Shown piece after piece: positions 1 through 4,376 of a stretch of 6,568 bases of DNA. Source of the DNA: Hyphomicrobiales bacterium (GTDB lineage: Bacteria > Pseudomonadota > Alphaproteobacteria > Rhizobiales > Devosiaceae); contig WFPQ01000005.1 in the NCBI GenBank assembly GCA_015487515.1, positions 1-6,568 on the forward strand. Direction: 5' to 3'. The notes beneath the pieces are model-generated. The model did no database searches. It was given only the letters and a program-made list of their open reading frames with translations, and was not told where the DNA came from. Within the stretch, counting starts at the first letter, position 1. Every line of letters starts with the position of its first letter. The position numbers and the translations under genes are program-made.

Positions 1-210
1 GCCCAGGTCGAACTGGCCCAATGGTGGTCGCAGCTTTTCCAGGTTCCCTGCGCCATATTTGACCAGCATTTTGACCCCACCGGCAAGAACCCCGCCAACA
101 CCGAATTTGTTGGGCTGGGCAATGGATCATGGAACCTTGAAGGCGGACCGGGCAAGATCCTTGAAAACATTAAAAATTCCGGCAAAACCCACGGACAGTC
201 TGAAAATTGA
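1..210 (+). CDS. ThiE-like (thiamine phosphate synthase family) protein, C-terminal fragment
   Basis: Frame 1 is open from the window edge to a TGA at 208-210, giving 69 visible residues; the start lies upstream of the window. The piece contains a segment beginning QWWSQLFQVPCAIF, followed by EFVGLGNGSWNLEGGPGKIL. This resembles the last strand and helix of the TIM barrel in ThiE-like proteins of Rhizobiales, where a WW..LF.VPC stretch is followed by an FVALG.A.W stretch. ThiE joins the pyrimidine and thiazole halves of thiamine. The Gly-Gly-Ile-type phosphate-binding turn that classical ThiE carries near here is not recognisable (the visible residues are IFDQHFDPTGKN). This could therefore be a divergent TenI- or ThiE-like paralogue without the standard activity. 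Its stop codon overlaps the start of the Sel1-repeat gene, so the two are probably cotranscribed. The family call is by pattern recognition from the C-terminus only and is moderately sure. Confidence 0.55.
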   Translation, partial: AQVELAQWWSQLFQVPCAIFDQHFDPTGKNPANTEFVGLGNGSWNLEGGPGKILENIKNSGKTHGQSEN

Positions 211-1409
211 TCCCTGAAGAAAAACCCAGGAAATTGAGAAAAAAACCTGTTGGCGGCCTGTTCGCCCCCCTGCCATTGCTCGTCCTTGCCTTCATGGAGC
301 CCGCCTTTTCCCAGCAGGAATTTTCCCAGCCCCGGATACCGCAAAACCTGCCCATCGACTTTCCCCTGACCAGCAATCCACCCGCCCCACCGGACGGGTC
401 AGGCTCCATTGAGCAACCCGATTCCCAGAAGGACGACGCCCAGGAAATATCGGAACAGATCTTTGGCCCCCGCCGCCCCATCGACCTTGCATTTGGTGCC
501 TTCCAGCGCGGATTTTACCTGACCGCCCTTTCCCTGGCCCTTGAGCGGGCCGAAAACAATGATCCGGCAGCCCAGACCCTGATTGCGACCATTTATGCCA
601 ACGGCCTGGGAGTGGCACAAAACCTGGCCCTCGCCTCAAGCTGGTATGCCATTGCCTCCAAGAACGGCGATATTGCCGCGACCTTTGAACTGGCCCTGCT
701 CTACCAGAACGGAACCGGTGTTCCCAAGAACCGCCAGCGGGCCGCGGAACTGTTTGCCATTGCTGCTGCCGCCGGCCATCGCGAAGCCATGTACAATATG
801 GCCCTGTTGCACGTGGAGGGAATTTATGCCGAACCCAGCCTGACCCTTGCCGCCTCACTGATGAAAAGGGCCGCCGATGCCGGACTGGCCGAGGCCAACT
901 ATGATTATGGAATAATGCTCATGGAAGGAGCCGGTGAACCGCCAAATCCGGAACTGGGCGCCAGCTATATCGGACGGGCCGCCCGTTACGGGCTGATAGA
1001 AGCCCAGGTGGAATATGCCACATTGCTGTATTTGGGCAAGGGTGTGCAACAGAACCGTCCCGAGGCCATCCTTTGGTATAGCCGGGCCGCCGAAGCGGGT
1101 AATCCGGTGGCCCAGAACCGGCTTGCCAAACTCTATGCGGTTGGAGAGGGGGTTCCCCTTGATCTGCAGACCGCCGCCATGTGGCGCTCCCTGGCCCGTC
1201 GCCAGGGCCTTAATGATCCAGGCCTTGATACCCTGCTGATTTCCATTGCCCCCGAAGATATAAACCGGGCCGAGGAAAGGGCCTTTTACTGGCCGGAAAA
1301 GGTTCCGGACACGAAAAATCCCGGCTCCCGCATCTTGCAGGAAAGCCCCCAGGTGCAGATTCGCCGTATCGACCAGCCTGAGGAACAGATTGCCCCGGCT
1401 GCCCAATGA
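207..1409 (+). CDS. exported Sel1-like repeat (TPR-type) protein
   Basis: A 400-residue protein. Residues 1-35 look like a signal peptide: a basic stretch (KPRKLRKK), a hydrophobic core (about 18-30) and a probable signal peptidase I site after AFS at 33-35. Residues 36-90 are a Pro/Gln/Ser-rich linker. About six Sel1-like repeats follow between about 121 and 340, each near 36 residues, with the usual A...LA.LY..G.GV..N...A..WY..AA..G pattern (for example YANGLGVAQN, YQNGTGVPKN, YLGKGVQQNR, YAVGEGVPLD). The tail (341-400) is Gln/Pro/Glu-rich. Sel1 repeats form alpha-solenoids that bind other proteins; the partner is unknown, and a periplasmic or envelope location is inferred. Start: an in-frame stop at 201-203 forces initiation at TTG 207 (overlapping the upstream TGA) or TTG 234, which has AGGAA just upstream. 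The first ATG (295) would cut away most of the signal peptide. The protein carries a Pro-Pro-Asp motif at residues 61-63, of the kind that needs EF-P, which is encoded next door. Confidence 0.85.
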   Translation: MIPEEKPRKLRKKPVGGLFAPLPLLVLAFMEPAFSQQEFSQPRIPQNLPIDFPLTSNPPAPPDGSGSIEQPDSQKDDAQEISEQIFGPRRPIDLAFGAFQRGFYLTALSLALERAENNDPAAQTLIATIYANGLGVAQNLALASSWYAIASKNGDIAATFELALLYQNGTGVPKNRQRAAELFAIAAAAGHREAMYNMALLHVEGIYAEPSLTLAASLMKRAADAGLAEANYDYGIMLMEGAGEPPNPELGASYIGRAARYGLIEAQVEYATLLYLGKGVQQNRPEAILWYSRAAEAGNPVAQNRLAKLYAVGEGVPLDLQTAAMWRSLARRQGLNDPGLDTLLISIAPEDINRAEERAFYWPEKVPDTKNPGSRILQESPQVQIRRIDQPEEQIAPAAQ

Positions 1410-1565
1410 ACGGTAAAATCCTGTCCCTGAAAGGACCTGCCCTTTGGTCTTTCCGGGCACCTTCTTGCAGACAGCCACCTTTTCCTGCAGACATCCCCCT
1501 TGCAAGCATTGCCAATCTGGGGCAAAACCCGCCAAGGCCCAATCCCAGCAAAAAAGAACTGCATC
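1410..1565. other. intergenic gap upstream of efp
   Basis: This 156-bp gap holds no supported gene. A weak hairpin can be drawn at 1429-1453 (GAAAGGACC against GGTCTTTC with one bulged base and an 8-nt loop), but no T-run follows, so I do not call a terminator. An imperfect 20-bp tandem repeat lies at 1462-1501. I see no convincing -35/-10 pair. A TTG at 1500 opens the efp frame further upstream, but the residues it would add do not belong to EF-P. Confidence 0.6.
1462..1501. repeat. imperfect 20-bp tandem direct repeat
   Basis: The units 1462-1481 and 1482-1501 match at 17 of 20 positions by hand alignment. The shared core TGCAGACA lies at 1466-1473 and 1486-1493. No third copy follows. The pair lies about 65 bp upstream of the efp start and could be a protein-binding site spaced by about two helical turns, or a chance local duplication. 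Confidence 0.6.
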
Positions 1566-2129
1566 ATGAAAATAAATGGTAACGAAATCCGGCCCGGCTA
1601 TGTCATACGCCACAAGGAAGAGCTCTGGGTTGCCGTAAAGGTCAACCATGTGAAACCGGGCAAGGGCGGCGCCTTTGCCCAGGTGGAACTGAAGGGAATC
1701 GTTTCCGGAACCAAGCTCAATGAACGCTTCCGTTCCGCCGAGACCGTGGAAAGGATCCGCCTTGAGCAGAAGGAATACCAGTTTCTTTATGCCCAGGACG
1801 ACATGCTGGTTTTCATGGACAATTCCACCTACGAACAACTGGAATTGATGAAGGATTTTGTCGGCGATCGCGCCCAGTTTCTCCAGGACGGCATAAACGT
1901 GCAGGTTGAAAGCCACGAGGGCACCCCCCTTGGCATTTCCCTTCCCCAGTTCGTCACCCTGAAAGTTGTTGAGACCGAACCGGTGGTAAAGGGACAGACC
2001 GCCGCCAACTCCTTCAAGCCCGCCATTCTTGAAAACGGTGTCAAGGTCATGGTCCCCCCCTTCATATCCGAGGGAGAAAACATAGTTGTGGATACCCAGG
2101 AAATAACCTATTTCAAACGCGCCGATTAG
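1566..2129 (+). CDS. efp: elongation factor P
   Basis: This 187-residue protein has the full EF-P length and layout: an N-terminal KOW-like domain (about 1-63), then two OB-type domains (about 64-128 and 129-187). EF-P binds between the P and E sites of a stalled ribosome and speeds peptide bond formation at polyproline motifs. The domain I loop reads [10 protein letters not shown], placing Lys33 at the tip where E. coli EF-P carries its beta-lysylated Lys34. This predicts modification by EpmA/EpmB-type enzymes, which are not in this window. The C-terminal family signature is clear ([11 protein letters not shown], then a [12 protein letters not shown] stretch). The ATG at 1566 was chosen over TTG 1500 because family members begin [15 protein letters not shown] at this point; the ribosome-binding site is weak (AAAGAA about 10 nt upstream). 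EF-P matters for virulence in the relative Agrobacterium, where it is called ChvH. Six of its 11 Ile codons are ATA, odd for a highly expressed gene. Confidence 0.98.
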   Translation: MKINGNEIRPGYVIRHKEELWVAVKVNHVKPGKGGAFAQVELKGIVSGTKLNERFRSAETVERIRLEQKEYQFLYAQDDMLVFMDNSTYEQLELMKDFVGDRAQFLQDGINVQVESHEGTPLGISLPQFVTLKVVETEPVVKGQTAANSFKPAILENGVKVMVPPFISEGENIVVDTQEITYFKRAD

Positions 2130-2159
2130 GGGCAGGTCCCCATCATCCGGCTGGACAGC

Positions 2160-2185
2160 AAAAGGGTATAATAAAAGGGTATAAT
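2160..2185 (+). repeat. perfect 13-bp tandem duplication at the suhB-type start
   Basis: The unit AAAAGGGTATAAT occurs twice back to back, at 2160-2172 and 2173-2185, with no mismatch, one base before the ATG at 2187. Each copy contains a purine Shine-Dalgarno-like AAAAGGG and a perfect TATAAT. The second AAAAGGG ends 7 nt before the ATG, a good ribosome-binding distance; the first is 13 bp further away. The TATAAT boxes lack a well-spaced -35: the best match, TGGACA at 2152-2157, is 9 and 22 bp away. A ribosome-binding-site role is therefore better supported than a promoter. Confidence 0.9.
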
Positions 2186-2186
2186 A

Positions 2187-2984
2187 ATGGCCGCCTCCGC
2201 TCTGCTCAACATAATGATCAAGGCCGCGCAAAAGGCAGGGCGTTCCCTGACACGGGATTTTGGCGAGGTCGAAAATCTCCAGGTCTCAAGAAAGGGACCT
2301 GCCGATTTTGTTTCCAATGCCGACAGGCGGGCCGAGGAAATCATCCATGACGAATTGCTCAAGGCCCGTCCCACCTATTCGTTCCTTATGGAAGAGGGCG
2401 GAGAAATAAAGGGAACCGACGGCCAGCACCGCTGGATCATCGATCCCCTTGACGGCACCACCAACTTTTTGCATTCCATCCCCATTTTCGCCTCCTGCAT
2501 AGCCCTGGAAAGAAACGGTGAAATCGTCGCCTCCACGATCTACAACCCGATAATGGAAGAAACCTTTACCGCCGAACGCGGCGGCGGTGCCTGGCTCAAC
2601 GGCCGCAAGCGCCTCAGGGTGGCGGGCCGGCGCCGGCTTTCGGATTGTGTAGGCGTGACCGGCATAAACTCGCGCAGCGCCACGGGAACGGCCCGGGAAA
2701 TCAGGCAACTGTCCCACATCACCCCGAGCCTTGCCGGCATCCGCAGAACCGGCTCCGCTTCCAGCGACCTGGCCTGGCTGGCCGCAGGACGGTTCGACCT
2801 TTACTGGGAGGCAGAGCTTTCCCCATGGGACGTGGCCCCCGGCTCCCTGATGGTCAGGGAAGCGGGAGGTTTCATTTCCGATTTTTCCGGACGCCCCGAT
2901 TCGATTCGAAACGGCGAGGTCGTGGCCGGCAATGAAATTGTCCAGGCTGCCCTTTTAAAGGCCCTTAAAAACCTCTCTTCCTGA
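2187..2984 (+). CDS. suhB: inositol monophosphatase family protein (SuhB type)
   Basis: A complete 265-residue member of the Mg2+-dependent, Li+-sensitive phosphatase superfamily, the usual length for SuhB. Visible motifs in order: DFVSNAD (40-46); a Glu pair in MEEGGE (69-70) that supplies a metal ligand; motif A, WIIDPLDGTTNF (83-94), with metal ligands Asp86 and Asp89; and motif B, WDVAPGSLMVREAGG (213-227), with Asp214. All catalytic positions are present, so the enzyme should hydrolyse myo-inositol-1-phosphate or a similar sugar phosphate in the cytoplasm. E. coli SuhB also acts in rRNA antitermination; whether this one does cannot be read from the sequence. The family has paralogues for histidinol phosphate and for 3'-phosphoadenosine phosphate (CysQ), so the substrate, and the symbol, are less certain than the family. 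It follows efp by 57 bp, and the start is supported by AAAAGGG in the duplicated 13-bp unit. Confidence 0.9.
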   Translation: MAASALLNIMIKAAQKAGRSLTRDFGEVENLQVSRKGPADFVSNADRRAEEIIHDELLKARPTYSFLMEEGGEIKGTDGQHRWIIDPLDGTTNFLHSIPIFASCIALERNGEIVASTIYNPIMEETFTAERGGGAWLNGRKRLRVAGRRRLSDCVGVTGINSRSATGTAREIRQLSHITPSLAGIRRTGSASSDLAWLAAGRFDLYWEAELSPWDVAPGSLMVREAGGFISDFSGRPDSIRNGEVVAGNEIVQAALLKALKNLSS

Positions 2985-3010
2985 AAAAACACAAGGATGC
3001 CGGCCAGGGA

Positions 3011-3058
3011 CTGCCGGGCCCGTCCCGCCCGCACCGGCAGAGTTCAGGCACTCTGCTG
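3011..3058 (+). promoter_or_regulatory. two mutually exclusive hairpins (attenuator-like structure)
   Basis: CTGCCGG (3011-3017) pairs perfectly with CCGGCAG (3034-3040) across a 16-nt loop. The same second arm also takes part in a stronger hairpin: CGGCAGAGT (3035-3043) against ACTCTGCTG (3050-3058), 9 pairs including one G-T, with a 6-nt loop. Only one can form at a time. This resembles an attenuator or processing site, but no uridine run follows and no leader peptide is evident. It could simply be the 3' end of the phosphatase transcript. Confidence 0.35.
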
Positions 3059-3086
3059 CCCGCAAGGATGATCTGCCACCCGCAAG
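3052..3086. repeat. imperfect 15-bp direct repeat, period 20
   Basis: The units at 3052-3066 and 3072-3086 share TCTGC, differ at two bases, then share CCCGCAAG (13 of 15 identical). The octamer CCCGCAAG appears again at 4306-4313, in the gap after the next gene. Function unknown. Confidence 0.5.
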
Positions 3087-3137
3087 ACCATGTAAGGGGC
3101 CCGAACTCCCCCGTTACCCGAATTTTTCCTATCACCA

Positions 3138-3166
3138 TTGTCATGACCAATTTGTCTGAATAGACT
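3138..3166 (+). promoter_or_regulatory. candidate sigma70-type promoter for the MotA/TolQ-like gene
   Basis: TTGTCA at 3138-3143 matches five of six -35 consensus bases. After exactly 17 bp, TAGACT (3161-3166) matches four of six -10 bases. This would put a transcript start near 3173 and a leader of about 44 nt before the ATG at 3217. A gap of this size before the gene makes a separate promoter reasonable. The -35 sits in a near-palindrome, ATTG-TCATGA-C-CAAT (3137-3151), which could be an operator. The evidence is pattern matching only. Confidence 0.35.
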
Positions 3167-3216
3167 CCCCGCAGGCAAATCATCACGACCAATGCATGCG
3201 GGGTTCCATCAAGGCC

Positions 3217-4260
3217 ATGACCGAACGCTACAATCCCTACCTGCTGGCTTCACCAAATGTCTACCTGGTAAAAATGATCATTTTCCTGGTATTGATAGGC
3301 CTGCTGGGCGCCATACTGGCAGAACAGCTGGCCGAAGCCTTCTGGGCCAACCCGTTCATCAATGGACTCATCCTGTTTGCACTGGTCATCGGAATTCTTC
3401 TCAGCTTCAGGCAGGTAGTCCGCCTGTTTCCGGAAATAGGCTGGGTCAACTCCCTGCAGAACGGCACTCCGGATCCCATCCGCGAGCCCCCGGTTCTTCT
3501 GGCCCCGGTGGCCTATATTCTAAGGGACAGGCTCGGGGAGGCGGTCATTACCCCGGCCTCGCTGCGTTCGATCCTTGATTCCGTCGGCTTTCGCCTCGAA
3601 GAAGCCCGCGAGACCGCCCGCTACATGATAGGACTGCTGGTGTTCCTTGGCCTCTTGGGCACCTTTTACGGCCTTCTTCAAACCGTGAATTCCGTAACCA
3701 GCGTGATCCAGGGGCTGGACATTGCCGCCGGGGATTCGGGAACCCTGTTCTCGAACCTGACCGATGGCCTTGAAGCTCCCCTTCAGGGAATGGGAACCGC
3801 CTTTTCGTCCTCCCTGTTCGGTCTTTCCGGCTCTCTGATACTGGGTTTTCTGGACCTGCAGGCCGGACAGGCCCAGAACGCCTTTGCCACCGAACTCGAA
3901 GACTGGATGTCCTCCATGACCGAGCTCGATCATCCCGTGACCCAGATGCAGGCCACGGGCCTTGGGGTTTCCGGGGAAGAAATGCACTCCCTCATAGAGC
4001 AGTTGGGCAGTTCGATGCAGCGCACCGACAGTTCGCAAAATGCCATACGTGCCATGGCCGAACTGGCCCGGGGAATCGACGGCCTGGTAAAACACATCAA
4101 GGCCGAGCAGGAAGACCTGCGCCGGCACATAGTCCAGCAGGGACAGACCAACAAGCGGCTGGGCGACCTGATTGACGCCATGCTTGCCGAAAACGAGAGG
4201 GAAAGAGAAAGAGAACGGGAGAGGGAAAAGCTGCGGCAGGGTCCGGCAAATCAGATCTGA
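3217..4260 (+). CDS. MotA/TolQ/ExbB-family inner-membrane channel subunit
   Basis: From ATG 3217 the product has 347 residues. Four hydrophobic spans are visible: about 20-38, 47-64, 136-157 and 191-214. The first pair is joined to the second by a loop of about 70 residues. This 2+2 plan resembles MotA more than three-span TolQ/ExbB. Span 3 carries the family signature (LGLLGTFYGLLQTV) and span 4 reads GMGTAFSSSLFGLSGSLI. Family members form pentamers around a dimer of a MotB/ExbD-like partner and use proton flow to drive motion. The cytoplasmic tail (about 215-347) is mostly helical and charged, ending in an alternating Glu-Arg tract. The start at 3217 (MTERYNPY, AAGG just upstream) is preferred to ATG 3196 because the remembered Rhizobiales relatives begin with a similar short basic KYDPY-like stretch; both starts have poor ribosome-binding sites. 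The next gene encodes the likely partner. The family is sure; the physiological role is not known to me. Confidence 0.85.
   Translation: MTERYNPYLLASPNVYLVKMIIFLVLIGLLGAILAEQLAEAFWANPFINGLILFALVIGILLSFRQVVRLFPEIGWVNSLQNGTPDPIREPPVLLAPVAYILRDRLGEAVITPASLRSILDSVGFRLEEARETARYMIGLLVFLGLLGTFYGLLQTVNSVTSVIQGLDIAAGDSGTLFSNLTDGLEAPLQGMGTAFSSSLFGLSGSLILGFLDLQAGQAQNAFATELEDWMSSMTELDHPVTQMQATGLGVSGEEMHSLIEQLGSSMQRTDSSQNAIRAMAELARGIDGLVKHIKAEQEDLRRHIVQQGQTNKRLGDLIDAMLAENEREREREREREKLRQGPANQI
4192..4233 (+). repeat. low-complexity purine tract encoding Glu-Arg repeats
   Basis: A run of GAR/AGR/CGG codons near the 3' end of the MotA/TolQ-like gene encodes alternating Glu and Arg (about five ER pairs after AEN, then EKL). 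The codons vary (GAG AGG, GAA AGA, GAA CGG), so the protein repeat is not just a fresh DNA expansion, although GAAAGA is locally duplicated. Such a tract should form a highly charged helix; its length could vary between strains. Confidence 0.7.
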
Positions 4261-4376
4261 AACTGCAAAATATTGCTTCGGCACAACATCGCTGATGCCT
4301 TCTTGCCCGCAAGTCCCCTGCATTTCGATGCCCGGCAGCAAAGACCTGATATGAACCGTGGAGAAAGCACCAAACC
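4261..4376. other. intergenic gap between channel and partner genes
   Basis: This 116-bp gap holds no supported gene and no recognisable promoter or terminator. It contains CTTGC-CC-GCAAG (4302-4313), an inverted repeat with too short a loop for a normal hairpin, which includes a third copy of the octamer CCCGCAAG. GGAGAAAG at 4360-4367 serves as the ribosome-binding site of the next gene. Confidence 0.5.

Larger units (their letters stand above)
2985..3216. other. long intergenic gap with hairpins and possible promoter
   Basis: This is the longest gap in the window (about 230 bp up to the preferred start at 3217). It holds no supported gene. In order it contains two overlapping hairpins (3011-3040 and 3035-3058), a 15-bp imperfect direct repeat of period 20 (3052-3066 and 3072-3086) and a possible promoter (3138-3166). 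It also holds TCAYGACCAAT at 3141-3151 and again at 3183-3193. No T-run follows either hairpin, so there is no classical terminator for the phosphatase gene here. Confidence 0.6.

Noticed and set aside
1429..1453. Terminator after the Sel1 gene
   Set aside because: The stem is weak, with a bulge and an 8-nt loop, and no T-run follows.
1500..1565. N-terminal extension of EF-P from TTG 1500
   Set aside because: It would add 22 residues unlike any EF-P, while the ATG at 1566 gives the usual length and N-terminal sequence.
2152..2185. A strong sigma70 promoter from TGGACA and the TATAAT boxes before the phosphatase gene
   Set aside because: The spacings of about 9 and 22 bp do not fit the usual 16-18 bp, and a start point from the second TATAAT would fall inside the coding region. 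A ribosome-binding role explains the sequence better.
855..2231. A 458-codon minus-strand open frame across the Sel1 gene, efp and the phosphatase start
   Set aside because: It is antisense to two well-supported genes and runs across their gaps. The translation is Gly/Leu/Phe-rich with no recognisable domain. Such long shadows arise when the sense strand avoids the codons that read as stops on the other strand.
4302..4313. Hairpin CTTGC-CC-GCAAG between the channel and partner genes
   Set aside because: The 2-nt loop is too short to close a normal hairpin and no T-run follows; kept only as an occurrence of a short repeated octamer.
3520..4341. A 273-codon minus-strand open frame over the MotA/TolQ-like gene
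   Set aside because: It is antisense to a gene with clear family motifs, and its product shows no domain and no sensible start context.
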